Shown: one piece after another, positions 7,798 through 16,638 of the stretch
Position numbering within the stretch: the stretch's first letter is position 1
How the letters are laid out: each line of letters starts with the position of its first letter
DNA from: Lusitaniella coriacea LEGE 07157
GTDB taxonomy: Bacteria > Cyanobacteriota > Cyanobacteriia > Cyanobacteriales > Spirulinaceae
Assembly (NCBI RefSeq): GCF_015207425.1
Contig: NZ_JADEWZ010000007.1
Span: 1 to 64,000, forward strand
Reading direction: 5' to 3'
DNA length: 64,000 nucleotides
Program-made: the position numbers and the translations under genes
The notes under the pieces: model-generated
The model's input: the letters and a program-made list of their open reading frames with translations, nothing else
Told to the model about the DNA's origin: nothing
The model's database searches: none

Positions 7798-9321
7798 ATG
7801 GGACTACCTTGGTACAGAGTACATACAGTCGTCCTGAATGACCCAGGTCGTCTGATTGCCGTTCACTTGATGCACACCGCCCTAGTCGCTGGCTGGGCGG
7901 GTTCAATGGCTCTTTATGAGTTGGCAATTTTCAATCCCAGCGATGCTGTCTTAAACCCAATGTGGCGGCAAGGTATGTTTGTCCTGCCTTTCATGTCACG
8001 TTTGGGCGTAACCGCATCTTGGGGCGGATGGAATGTTACGGGAGAACCCTACACTGACCCAGGTTTTTGGTCCTTTGAAGGGGTTGCTGCCGCTCACATT
8101 ATTCTTTCCGGTCTTCTATTTTTAGCTGCCGTCTGGCACTGGGTCTACTGGGATCTAGAACTGTTCAGAGATCCTCGCACGGGCGAACCCGCCCTCGACC
8201 TGCCCAGAATGTTCGGCATTCACCTTTTCTTGTCTGGTTTGCTTTGCTTCGGCTTTGGTGCATTCCACCTGACCGGTCTATGGGGACCGGGAATGTGGGT
8301 GTCCGACCCTTATGGGGTGACGGGACATATTGAAGCCGTTGCGCCGGAATGGGGACCAGCAGGTTTTAATCCCTTCAATCCTGGGGGCATCGTCGCCCAC
8401 CACATTGCGGCTGGAATTGTTGGCATTATTGCAGGCTTGTTCCACCTGACCGTTCGTCCGCCAGAACGGCTTTACCGAGCCTTGCGGATGGGGAACATCG
8501 AAACCGTACTTTCAAGCAGTATTGCAGCCGTCTTCTTTGCCGCTTTTGTGGTGGCTGGAACGATGTGGTACGGCAGTGCGGCAACCCCCATTGAATTGTT
8601 CGGACCCACCCGCTATCAGTGGGATCAAAGCTACTTCCAGCAGGAAATCCAACGGCGCGTTCAATCGGAAGTTGCCGATGGTGCCAGTCTGACTGAGGCA
8701 TGGGAAACAATTCCTGAGAAATTAGCCTTCTATGACTATGTTGGAAATAGTCCTGCTAAAGGCGGTCTTTTCCGCGTCGGTCCGATGATTAATGGCGACG
8801 GTATCGCTCAAACTTGGGAAGGACATCCGGTCTTTACCGATAAAGAAGGGCGCGAATTAAGCGTGCGTCGGATGCCGAACTTCTTTGAAACCTTCCCCGT
8901 CATCCTGACGGATTCAGAAGGAATTGTTCGAGCGGATATTCCCTTCCGACGGGCAGAATCGAAGTACAGTATCGAACAAACTGGGGTGACAGTTAGTTTG
9001 TATGGCGGTTCCCTTGATGGCAAAACCTTCAAGGATGCGCCGACGGTTAAGCAGTATGCTCGTAAAGCTCAGTTGGGCGAACCCTTTGTATTCGATCGCG
9101 AAACAACCAATGCTGATGGTGTATTCCGCACCTCTCCAAGAGGTTGGTTTACCTTCGGACACGCAGTCTTTGCGCTGCTATTCTTCTTCGGTCATATTTG
9201 GCATGGTTCTCGCACGCTGTTCCGCGATGTCTTCGCTGGCATCCCAGAAGGTCTGGAGGAGCAAGTCGAATGGGGTATCTTCCAAAAGGTTGGAGACAAG
9301 ACAAGCCGAGTCAAAGCCTAA
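7798..9321 (+). CDS. psbB: Photosystem II CP47 chlorophyll-binding protein PsbB
   Basis: The 507-residue protein is the CP47 inner antenna of photosystem II in the thylakoid membrane. The N-terminus [20 protein letters not shown] is the family signature, and conserved His residues in the six membrane helices ([48 protein letters not shown]) are chlorophyll ligands. The large lumenal loop between helices V and VI spans about 255-450. Length matches the family exactly. Translation starts at ATG 7798 behind AGGAGG. psbT follows after 133 bases, the normal cyanobacterial order. Confidence 0.99.
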   Translation: MGLPWYRVHTVVLNDPGRLIAVHLMHTALVAGWAGSMALYELAIFNPSDAVLNPMWRQGMFVLPFMSRLGVTASWGGWNVTGEPYTDPGFWSFEGVAAAHIILSGLLFLAAVWHWVYWDLELFRDPRTGEPALDLPRMFGIHLFLSGLLCFGFGAFHLTGLWGPGMWVSDPYGVTGHIEAVAPEWGPAGFNPFNPGGIVAHHIAAGIVGIIAGLFHLTVRPPERLYRALRMGNIETVLSSSIAAVFFAAFVVAGTMWYGSAATPIELFGPTRYQWDQSYFQQEIQRRVQSEVADGASLTEAWETIPEKLAFYDYVGNSPAKGGLFRVGPMINGDGIAQTWEGHPVFTDKEGRELSVRRMPNFFETFPVILTDSEGIVRADIPFRRAESKYSIEQTGVTVSLYGGSLDGKTFKDAPTVKQYARKAQLGEPFVFDRETTNADGVFRTSPRGWFTFGHAVFALLFFFGHIWHGSRTLFRDVFAGIPEGLEEQVEWGIFQKVGDKTSRVKA

Positions 9322-9454
9322 TTGAGGTGATGGCATAAGCAAGTCGAACTGTTGCATTCGGAGCGTCTGAAGATGCATAACACCGAAGACAACTACCGGA
9401 TGCAACCCTTTTTCCTGTTAAACTGTTATTTAGAGAGCTTTAGGGAATCAGAAC

Positions 9455-9550
9455 ATGGAAAGTGTTGCTTACATTTTGGTTCTAGCGGGTGCTTTGGGAG
9501 TTTTGTTTTTCGCGATCGCGTTTCGGGAACCACCTCGGATTGAGAAGTAG
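9455..9550 (+). CDS. psbT: Photosystem II subunit PsbT (31 residues)
   Basis: A short ORF starting [19 protein letters not shown] and ending in [10 protein letters not shown] encodes 31 residues, the usual PsbT size. It forms one transmembrane helix (about residues 3-23) with a charged stromal tail. PsbT lies at the PSII dimer interface and helps stabilise the acceptor side. It is encoded directly downstream of psbB, as in most cyanobacteria and plastids. The GCGATCGC octamer falls inside its coding sequence. Confidence 0.97.
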   Translation: MESVAYILVLAGALGVLFFAIAFREPPRIEK

Positions 9551-9613
9551 AAAACACATTCGCCCCGATCATTGCATCCAATGGGCAGAAGCATGAGTCG
9601 TATTCTATCCCTT

Positions 9614-9629
9614 CTGTATTCAAATACAG
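9614..9629. terminator. Hairpin downstream of psbT
   Basis: CTGTAT (9614-9619) and ATACAG (9624-9629) form a 6-bp stem with a TCAA loop, 63 bases after the psbT stop. The flanking CCC and GGG may extend it. It could end the psbB-psbT transcript, but no T-run follows. Confidence 0.3.
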
Positions 9630-9729
9630 AGATATGGGTAGGCGACTCAAGTTTCTGTATTTAGCCAATCTAAAGTATGAACTAATTCAAGCTCCCCAAA
9701 ACTCTTTGGTGTTCATAGGACGACGTATC

Positions 9730-10275
9730 GTGCAGTGTCCTTCTTGCCAGCATCCTAATCAGGAAAGTCGAGTATTAGAATCGCGTCCCACAGAAGGCGG
9801 GCGTAGTATTCGGCGGCGTAGAGAATGCTTGCACTGCAAGCACCGCTTTACCACCTACGAGCGCATTGAATTCGTTCCCATTACAGTGATCAAACGGGAT
9901 AATCGGCGCGAGTCTTTTGACCGCTCTAAACTTCTACGGGGAATTATCCGCGCCTGTGAAAAAACAGGAATTCCCCATCAGCGCCTAGAATCCTTAGTTG
10001 ATGAAATCGAAGCTCAAATCCAGCAATACAGCGAGCGAGAAATCACAACCCACGCCATTGGCGAGCTAGTGCTTCAACGCCTGCGCGATGAAAATGAGGT
10101 TGCCTATGTCCGGTTCGCCTCAGTCTATCGACAATTTACCGGAATCAAAGATTTTGTGGAAACCTTAGATCGCCTCAAAAAACACCCCAACTCTTCCAAT
10201 CGGGAGTCGGGAGATTGGTATGTTGCCGACAGCCGACAGCCGGATAGCCGCTCTTCAGCAACCTGCGGGAGCTAG
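9730..10275 (+). CDS. nrdR: Transcriptional repressor NrdR
   Basis: The GTG at 9730 is preferred as start because it gives the family N-terminus (M)[18 protein letters not shown]; the open frame extends 32 codons upstream without family resemblance. The resulting 181-residue protein has a zinc ribbon (CPSC at the N-terminus and [13 protein letters not shown]) and an ATP-cone domain ([20 protein letters not shown] and on). NrdR represses ribonucleotide reductase genes when bound to (d)ATP. The tail after residue 155 (Ser/Arg-rich, ending ATCGS) is longer than in most relatives and may be a readthrough extension. No nrd gene is nearby. Confidence 0.93.
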   Translation: MQCPSCQHPNQESRVLESRPTEGGRSIRRRRECLHCKHRFTTYERIEFVPITVIKRDNRRESFDRSKLLRGIIRACEKTGIPHQRLESLVDEIEAQIQQYSEREITTHAIGELVLQRLRDENEVAYVRFASVYRQFTGIKDFVETLDRLKKHPNSSNRESGDWYVADSRQPDSRSSATCGS

Positions 10276-10592
10276 CGTCTCATTAGTCAGTTCGCTCACA
10301 GAAATAAAACCGCGTAGCAAGGCGACAAAAGCACCGATTTCCCAAACCTCGCTTGTGAAAAAAGTCCTTGCTGCAAGCGCATATTGAAAAATGGCTCGAC
10401 AATTAATTTTCCGATGTATAATCCATATATAAGATACTATGGGATAGCTGCGCTCTGCAAGGAATTCGCCATGTCGTTTCTATCGCTAGGATGGAAATCC
10501 TGTCAGGGTTAGGGCTTGTTTGTAATCGTATTTGTAAACTTTCAATACGAACGTACTAACAAAGGAGATAAAAAATAGGAAACCCAACACAA
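10276..10592 (+). promoter_or_regulatory. rpsA leader with a consensus -10 box
   Basis: This 317-bp stretch has no gene. TATAAT at 10417-10422 is a perfect -10 hexamer, and TCGACA at 10396-10401 is a possible -35 with a short 15-bp spacer. If used, it gives a 5' leader of about 160 nt before the rpsA ATG at 10593, long enough for the translational self-control known for ribosomal protein S1. AGGAGA (10563-10568) and AGGAAA (10577-10582) lie upstream of the start. Confidence 0.45.
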
Positions 10593-11582
10593 ATGGTCAG
10601 TCAGAACACAACCGCTACGAGAGACATTGGTTTTACCCACGAAGATTTTGCCGCACTTCTAGATAAGTATGACTATCACTTTAGCCCAGGAGATATTGTT
10701 CCGGGGACGGTGTTTAGTATGGAACCGAGAGGGGCGCTGATTGACATTGGAGCTAAGACGGCTGCTTACATTCCCATTCAGGAAATGTCGATCAATCGAG
10801 TCGATGACCCCGAAGAAGTCCTGCAAAAAGAGGAAACGCGGGAATTTTTCATTCTGACTGATGAAAATGAAGACGGACAGCTTACACTTTCCATTCGTCG
10901 CATTGAGTACTTAAGGGCTTGGGAGCGAGTACGTCAGTTGCAAGCAGAAGATGCAACGGTACGCTCCAATGTCTTCGCAACCAACCGAGGAGGCGCACTG
11001 GTTCGCATTGAGGGTCTGCGAGGATTTATTCCAGGTTCTCATATCAGTACCCGCCAAGCGAAGGAAGATTTGGTCGGTCAAGATTTACCCTTAAAATTCC
11101 TTGAGGTGGATGAAGACCGCAATCGACTCGTACTGAGTCACCGTCGTGCTTTGGTTGAGCGCAAGATGAATGGCTTGCAAGTGGGCGAAGTGGTGACGGG
11201 ACTGGTTCGCGGAATCAAGCCTTACGGTGCGTTCATCGACATTGGTGGAGTGAGTGGATTGCTGCACATCTCGGAAATCTCTCACGATCACATCGATACG
11301 CCTCACAGCGTTTTTAATGTCAATGATGAGTTGAAAGTCATGATCATTGACTTGGATGCGGAGAGAGGTCGTATTTCTCTGTCCACCAAGCAACTGGAAC
11401 CCGAACCGGGGGATATGCTGAAAAATCGCGATATTGTCTTTGAGAAAGCTGAAGAAATGGCAGAGCGATATCGTCAGAAGTTGCTACAGCAAGAACAGGG
11501 AGAGGAACCTGAAATTCAGCCTCCTGCGGATGTGGCGACAAGCGAACCGGAAGAAACTCCCAGTACGACAGAGGAAGAATAA
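10593..11582 (+). CDS. rpsA: 30S ribosomal protein S1 (three S1 domains)
   Basis: The 329-residue protein has three S1 RNA-binding domains at about 30-100 (GDIVPGTVFSMEPRGALIDIGAKTAAYIP), 115-185 (FATNRGGALVRIEGLRGFIPGSHIS) and 195-265 (GEVVTGLVRGIKPYGAFIDIGGVSGLLH), then an acidic tail ending ETPSTTEEE. This short three-domain form is usual in cyanobacteria and chloroplasts, unlike the six-domain S1 of E. coli. It binds the small subunit and recruits mRNA. A related 317-residue protein is encoded at 58611-59564. The ABC-class ATPase gene follows 69 bases after its stop. Confidence 0.95.
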   Translation: MVSQNTTATRDIGFTHEDFAALLDKYDYHFSPGDIVPGTVFSMEPRGALIDIGAKTAAYIPIQEMSINRVDDPEEVLQKEETREFFILTDENEDGQLTLSIRRIEYLRAWERVRQLQAEDATVRSNVFATNRGGALVRIEGLRGFIPGSHISTRQAKEDLVGQDLPLKFLEVDEDRNRLVLSHRRALVERKMNGLQVGEVVTGLVRGIKPYGAFIDIGGVSGLLHISEISHDHIDTPHSVFNVNDELKVMIIDLDAERGRISLSTKQLEPEPGDMLKNRDIVFEKAEEMAERYRQKLLQQEQGEEPEIQPPADVATSEPEETPSTTEEE

Positions 11583-11651
11583 AATCATTTATTGGTTAGG
11601 TCAGAAGAAGGAGGGGGGAGATACCCTCTTTTTTCGATCGCGCTCAATTCT

Positions 11652-13358
11652 ATGCTGAATCATAACGAGCTTTACGCGCGTCTACTCGACCTCGACGGTG
11701 GAGGGTATAAAGCCTATAAAGGGATTCGGGGAAGTTATCAATTCCCCAATTTTGTGTTGATTATCGATCGCGTCCAGGGCGATCCTTTTGCTGCACCCAG
11801 TTCGATGCGCGTTCGAGTGCCTCATGCAGTAGCGCAGTTTTCCTCTCAATTATATGGCTCTCCCAGCAGAGAAATTGCCCTGCGAGACTACTTGACGCGG
11901 CAGTTTGGCAGTGTGGCTCGAACCAAGAGTTCCCATCGAGGGACGGGAAAAAGCGGGAAAATCGCGATCGCGTCCCTGGGACAAACCGTTTTGGCGCGAA
12001 ATTCGGTTTTAATTGATGGGGAAGGGGTAGAAGCCCGATTTGTGGTGGGTTTGCCCGCGCGAGGTCGGCGAATTTTGGGTCGTCAGGCGATGGAGATGCT
12101 CTGCGAGGATATCCCGGAAATCGTTGAGGAATCTCTACGCTATCCGGCGCTTAATGCCGACGAAATTCAGCAACACGTTGAAGGGGTAGAAGATTCTGAG
12201 GCGCTGCGTCAGAGCTTGGTAGAACGCAAATTGGTGGCGTTTATTGCTGATGGGGCTATTTTACCCCGGCGGAGCGGTGCGGACGACAGACCCCTTGAGG
12301 ATTGCGCGATCGCGTTTTGTTCTCCTCCATCCTTGCGCGTCGAGTTAGAGCGTCCCAACGGCGGGAAAATTTCGGGAATGGGAATTCCTGAAGGTATTAC
12401 GCTGATTTTGGGGGGAGGGTATCACGGCAAATCGACGCTGTTGAGAGCGATCGCGCGCGGGGTTTACAACCATGCTTGGGGAGACGGACGGGAGGCGGTT
12501 GTCACCGATCCCTCTACTGTTAAAATTCGCGCAGAGGACGGACGCAGCATTGCGGGGACGAATATTACCCCCTTTATCAATCATTTGCCCCAGAATCGCT
12601 CGACGCAGCGATTCTCAACAGAAAATGCCAGTGGGAGTACCTCCCAAGCGGCAAATATTATGGAAGCGTTGGAAGCGGGTGCATCGGTGTTGTTGGTGGA
12701 TGAAGATACGGCGGCGACAAACTTTACGATCCGCGATCGCCGAATGCAAGAACTAATTTCCAAGGATAAAGAACCAATTACGCCGTTTATCGATAAGGTG
12801 CGCCAACTGTACCGGGATTGCGGGGTTTCAACGATTTTGGTGATGGGGGGAAGCGGCGATTATTTTGAGGTTGCCGATCGCGTCATTGCGATGGAGAATT
12901 ACCAACCCCGTGAGGTGACCGCAGAAGCGAAGGAAATTGCCCGAAAATACGCCACAGGACGCTTGTCTGAAGGGGGTGAGGAATTTGGCGAAATTACGCC
13001 GAGAGTGCCGTTGCCAGAGAGCGTAGACCCCAGCCGCGGCAGGCATTCAGTAAAGGTGAAGGCGCGCGATCGCGATGAGGTGTTTTTTGGGACGCAGGAA
13101 ATCGATCTCGCTGCGGTGGAACAGATTGTCGATGCGGGACAGTTGCGCGCGATCGCGGCTGCTTTAGTTTACGCCAAAGGGAAGTATATGGATGGGAAGC
13201 GCACGATTCCCGAAATTTTAGATCGCGCGATCGCGGATATTGAAGAAGAGGGATTTGATGTCCTCAGCGACTTCCCCCAAGGGAATTTTGCTCAATTCCG
13301 TCGTTTTGAACTTGCTGCTGCGCTCAATCGCCTGCGGAGTCTAAGAGTGAAGTTTTGA
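11652..13358 (+). CDS. ABC-class ATPase of unknown function (COG3044-like)
   Basis: The 568-residue protein (ATG 11652; an in-frame TTG lies 20 codons upstream) begins LNHNELYARLLDLDGGGYKAYKG and resembles the 'predicted ATPase of the ABC class' family. A Walker A loop GGGYHGKST has its Lys at residue 260, and a Walker B-like motif ASVLLVDEDTAATNF lies near 345. ILVMGGSGDYFEVADRVIAM may be the switch-His-equivalent strand. Unlike transporter ATPases it has no partner permease and its P-loop domain sits in the middle of the chain. Its physiological role is not established. It follows rpsA on the same strand and may be co-transcribed. Confidence 0.85.
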   Translation: MLNHNELYARLLDLDGGGYKAYKGIRGSYQFPNFVLIIDRVQGDPFAAPSSMRVRVPHAVAQFSSQLYGSPSREIALRDYLTRQFGSVARTKSSHRGTGKSGKIAIASLGQTVLARNSVLIDGEGVEARFVVGLPARGRRILGRQAMEMLCEDIPEIVEESLRYPALNADEIQQHVEGVEDSEALRQSLVERKLVAFIADGAILPRRSGADDRPLEDCAIAFCSPPSLRVELERPNGGKISGMGIPEGITLILGGGYHGKSTLLRAIARGVYNHAWGDGREAVVTDPSTVKIRAEDGRSIAGTNITPFINHLPQNRSTQRFSTENASGSTSQAANIMEALEAGASVLLVDEDTAATNFTIRDRRMQELISKDKEPITPFIDKVRQLYRDCGVSTILVMGGSGDYFEVADRVIAMENYQPREVTAEAKEIARKYATGRLSEGGEEFGEITPRVPLPESVDPSRGRHSVKVKARDRDEVFFGTQEIDLAAVEQIVDAGQLRAIAAALVYAKGKYMDGKRTIPEILDRAIADIEEEGFDVLSDFPQGNFAQFRRFELAAALNRLRSLRVKF

Positions 13359-13377
13359 CACGTCACTACTTGGCTAA

Positions 13378-13638
13378 TTGTTGCAATGGAGCTACTTTTA
13401 CCTATCTCCAGAATATTCCACAGAAGCCAAATATCCCGATTTAACGACAATGATGTCCGTTGTTTCGGTGTGCTATGAAAAGGGAGCTTATTACTTTGAA
13501 GCGGAAGTAATGGGTATAGACAACGCAGTCGTTGAGAGTCTATTTGAAAATAGACGTGAGGTTAGTTGGATTCAACGAAAGCATAATTTAGAAAAGATTG
13601 GCGTGAAATTGAAAGAATCTAGTTTTTATGACTTGTAA
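13378..13638 (+). pseudogene. Fragment of an SMI1/KNR4-like gene
   Basis: This 86-codon frame opens directly after a stop codon with TTG TTG and has no convincing start. Part of it, YPDLTTMMSVVSVCYEKGAYYFE, matches in pattern the C-terminal end of the SMI1/KNR4 domain in the next protein (SLTNLILATAECYETGAYYLDE). It is probably the 3' remnant of a duplicated or related gene that lost its 5' two-thirds. An alternative is a small real protein starting at the internal ATG-ATG, but then the domain would be incomplete. Confidence 0.5.
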
Positions 13639-13764
13639 ATGACATTCAACTCTTTGCTCTGAACCGTATTTCAAAATCCCAATCTAATACAACTTGCTCT
13701 CAAATTCAGATCATGGTACATTTGTATTTGTTGCTAATGTTGTCTCTTGTCCTCCTGCACGGTA

Positions 13765-15666
13765 ATGTCGCAACTCACCGAAGCTTTAGATCGGATTGAA
13801 AGTTGGCTGGTTGAAAATCAACCCGAATTGGCGTTGGGTTTGGAACCTGGACTTTCTTGCCAGGAAATTGACACAATAACTGCTGACTTACCCCATCCCT
13901 TCCCGAAGGAGTTGTACGAACTCTATCAGTGGCATAACGGCAGCACAAGTTATGGAGTTATTCCTTTCTATGAATCTTTTGACTCTCTACAAAAATCGCT
14001 GGAATGGTATCAAGAGTGCGTTGAAAATGGGTACTTAAAGCCACAGTTGTTTACCATTTTGATGGGCGAGTACGAGCATTATGCGGTGGCTTTGGGAGAA
14101 GATCCCAATCCAGTTTGGTATATTGTGATGGATGATTGCATCGAAAAAATTCGCTGGAATAGCCTTACCAATTTGATACTGGCAACAGCAGAATGTTACG
14201 AAACAGGAGCCTATTACCTGGATGAGAATGGCTCTCTTCAGGAAGACGAGCAGAAAGTTTACGCGATCGCGTGCAAATATAATTACCAAGGTTCCGAACC
14301 TAAACCATTGGATGAATCCTCATTCCATCAAACCTATTATTCTTCCCATGCAGCCGATCGCGTCAATCTCTCCGATCCTGATGCATTCGAGCAATTGACT
14401 CAACTATTGAAACCGAGTCCGGTTAACCCGATTGTGAAAGTTCTACGAGAGCTGGTTTGGTGGGTGACGCTCCCCATTATTAAAGGATTAGCGTGCTTGA
14501 CAGCAATCGTTTTAAAAGGGTTCGCAATAGAAAGCTATTGGGCAAAAACTGGAGGGGATCAATGCATTGCTTGTTTGGAAAATACTCTGTATCGTAGGGA
14601 AGGACAGGCGATCGCGGTACGAAGATTGGCAGAGTTAGGCGATCCTAGAGCGATTGACCCCTTAGTAGCAGCACTGCGCGATCGCGCGAGTTACGTGAGA
14701 GCTGCTGCCATTGAAGCATTAGGAAAATTGGGAGATACAAGAGCGATTGAACCCCTGATTCGATGTTTGCGAGATCGGGATGTTCGGGTTTGCAATGACT
14801 CCGCTAGGGTGCTGGGAGAATTGGGAGATAGGAAAGCAGTCGAACCGCTCATTCAATTATTGAGGAGAGATAAATACTCTAGTCGAGCAAGTGGCGCGAT
14901 CGCGGCATTGGGTAAATTTAAAGAACCCAGAATCATTGACGATCTTTTAGGCATTTTGCACCAAAGGCACAAAGACTCAACACCCAACTATGGGTTTTTA
15001 GCAATTCGGGAAAATTTAGTGTCTACTTTAGCTGCAATAGAAGAGCCGAGAACCACGGAAGCGTTGATTGAAATTTTGCGCGATAGCGAGATAGTTTGGA
15101 AATCCCCAAATCTTGGATACAATGCAACCCTGCCAACAATCATTCAAGCACTGCTGCAACGAGGAGATTCGCGACTTCCCGATTTACTCAAACAATGGCT
15201 GCAAGATTCCGATTGCGAAGTACGTCGTGCAATGTTCTATGCTATCAATCGCGTTTCCGATCCCAGCCTGAACGATCTACTCATTTTAGGACTCTCTGAG
15301 GAAGATTTATGGGTTCGTAAAATGACAATTGAAGCTTTAGGAAAACATCAAACTGTTGAAGCAGTTTCTGCATTAATTTCTATACTCAAGGACACGGACG
15401 AAGATATAAAGATTCGCTTGTTAACAATTCGAGCGTTAGAAAACAATCAGAATATTGCAGCGTTAGAGGCGTTGATTGAGATATTACAAGATGAGAACGA
15501 TCGCGTTCGCGGAACGGCTGCATTCATTTTACGCAAAATCGGCGATAAAAGAGCGATAGAACCCCTTAACCATTGTTTGCGAGATCGTGCGAGTCTTGTT
15601 CGCAAAATTGCGAAAGAAGCATTAGACATTCTTCACAAAGAAACTGCTAGCAGCAAAACAGCATAA
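13765..15666 (+). CDS. SMI1/KNR4 domain protein with HEAT-like repeats
   Basis: The 633-residue protein (ATG 13765 chosen; an upstream TTG adds 6 codons) has an N-terminal SMI1/KNR4 domain (about 1-165; LPHPFPKELYELYQWHNG ... PFYESFDSLQKSLEWY). A hydrophobic stretch at about 220-255 (WWVTLPIIKGLACLTAIVLKG) could be a membrane anchor. About eight PBS-lyase-type HEAT repeats follow from about 270 to the end (AVRRLAELGDPRAIDPLVAA, AIEALGKLGDTRAIEPLI and on). SMI1/KNR4 domains are common in immunity proteins against bacterial toxins and in binding scaffolds; HEAT repeats bind proteins. No toxin gene is adjacent. Its 3' end overlaps the convergent gene at 15633-16379 by 34 bases. Confidence 0.85.
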   Translation: MSQLTEALDRIESWLVENQPELALGLEPGLSCQEIDTITADLPHPFPKELYELYQWHNGSTSYGVIPFYESFDSLQKSLEWYQECVENGYLKPQLFTILMGEYEHYAVALGEDPNPVWYIVMDDCIEKIRWNSLTNLILATAECYETGAYYLDENGSLQEDEQKVYAIACKYNYQGSEPKPLDESSFHQTYYSSHAADRVNLSDPDAFEQLTQLLKPSPVNPIVKVLRELVWWVTLPIIKGLACLTAIVLKGFAIESYWAKTGGDQCIACLENTLYRREGQAIAVRRLAELGDPRAIDPLVAALRDRASYVRAAAIEALGKLGDTRAIEPLIRCLRDRDVRVCNDSARVLGELGDRKAVEPLIQLLRRDKYSSRASGAIAALGKFKEPRIIDDLLGILHQRHKDSTPNYGFLAIRENLVSTLAAIEEPRTTEALIEILRDSEIVWKSPNLGYNATLPTIIQALLQRGDSRLPDLLKQWLQDSDCEVRRAMFYAINRVSDPSLNDLLILGLSEEDLWVRKMTIEALGKHQTVEAVSALISILKDTDEDIKIRLLTIRALENNQNIAALEALIEILQDENDRVRGTAAFILRKIGDKRAIEPLNHCLRDRASLVRKIAKEALDILHKETASSKTA

Positions 15667-16379
15667 ATTCCCGCACTCATGCTGAAGGTAAAAAAGCAGC
15701 TTTCTTGGGTATCGGGGAGTTCTTCTTTAAGGACGTTGAGAATCATTCCTCCCGCCACTAAAGCCCAAAGGAGCGCGATCGCGCCTGGGAGAAGTTGAAA
15801 GGATTGCCCGATAACCCACCCTAAAATTAAGGCTCCTGCCAAAACCCAACGCCCAATCCGATCGTAAGGGGCTTTGTGGTGTTCGCGCAAACTACGATCG
15901 TTAATCAGAAAATGGAGAGCAAGAGTAATTCCTAATAGCAGTGTGGGGAGGAAACCTCGCGTTTCGGTGTGGCTGAGAAGTTCGCCAATCAGGGCATTGT
16001 AGAGGGCAAAAGCACCGATATGAACCCAAAATATGCCAACGCTGGTGGAGTCTGATTTTCCTGCTGATTTATTGGCTTCGCGCGATCGCGCAGCGAGTAA
16101 CTCTAGTCCGTAAAATAGCACCAAACCCACTAAAGCCAGAATATAGCTGTGCTTTTCGAGGAACTCGATAAAGCTCCATTTTAGATGTTCGATTTCTACT
16201 TGAGCTTTGCCCAATTCCGGCAGAATATCTAAAAAAATGTAAGCGATTGAAACACCCGCTCCCAAAGAGATCCAGCGCTCTTTAGGTAAGATTCGATCGA
16301 GCCAGTGAAGTTTGCCGACAACCACATGAAGGGCAGCTAAACCGATTGGAAAAAGCGACGAAACGAGGGAATTTTCCAT
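15633..16379 (-). CDS. Polytopic membrane protein, ZIP-like
   Basis: The 248-residue protein has about seven or eight hydrophobic helices. The segment WISLGAGVSIAYIFLDILPEL resembles a ZIP-family helix, with a polar loop after it, but the usual His-rich loop is absent. Later helices include a HFLINDRSLREHH cytosolic-looking turn. It may be a divergent divalent-metal transporter or a cyanobacterial membrane protein of unknown function. It converges on, and overlaps by 34 bases, the SMI1/HEAT gene, so the two 3' ends share sequence. The promoter would lie in the short AT-rich gap before the MITE at 16450. Confidence 0.6.
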   Translation of the reverse strand: MENSLVSSLFPIGLAALHVVVGKLHWLDRILPKERWISLGAGVSIAYIFLDILPELGKAQVEIEHLKWSFIEFLEKHSYILALVGLVLFYGLELLAARSREANKSAGKSDSTSVGIFWVHIGAFALYNALIGELLSHTETRGFLPTLLLGITLALHFLINDRSLREHHKAPYDRIGRWVLAGALILGWVIGQSFQLLPGAIALLWALVAGGMILNVLKEELPDTQESCFFTFSMSAGIYAVLLLAVSL

Positions 16380-16449
16380 GAAGTAGGGGAAATATCAGGA
16401 TTCAAAAATCATCCTAACCTGATGGCTATTTCTATGAATTCTGAACTCC

Positions 16450-16638
16450 TAAGCTAAAACACATCTAAATTGGGTATAGGGAATAGATTATAAATATCTC
16501 CGCGTCCCCCCGGTCACTGAGCGTGTCGAAGTGCCGTGTCACCCCATCTCCCCGTCACCCCAATTGCGAATTGGTAATTGGTAATTGCGAATTGTAACCG
16601 TGTCAGCCTCAGTCACAATTTAAATGCGTAGCAGCTTA
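16450..16638. mobile_element. MITE-like element, copy A (189 bp)
   Basis: The ends are TAAGCTAAAACACATCTAAA at the left and, read in reverse complement, TAAGCTGCTACGCATTTAAA at the right. Over about 23 bases 18 match, so these are terminal inverted repeats. The inside is non-coding and C-rich, and holds one copy of the 24-bp CACTTCGACACG repeat (minus orientation, 16510-16533). A second copy with the same ends lies at 27114-27231 in the opposite orientation. The right end supplies the stop codon of cupB (16636-16638). Confidence 0.65.

Noticed and set aside
9352-9543. Plus-strand ORF of 63 codons overlapping psbT
   Set aside because: It runs in a different frame over psbT, which is unmistakable; the longer frame has no family resemblance.
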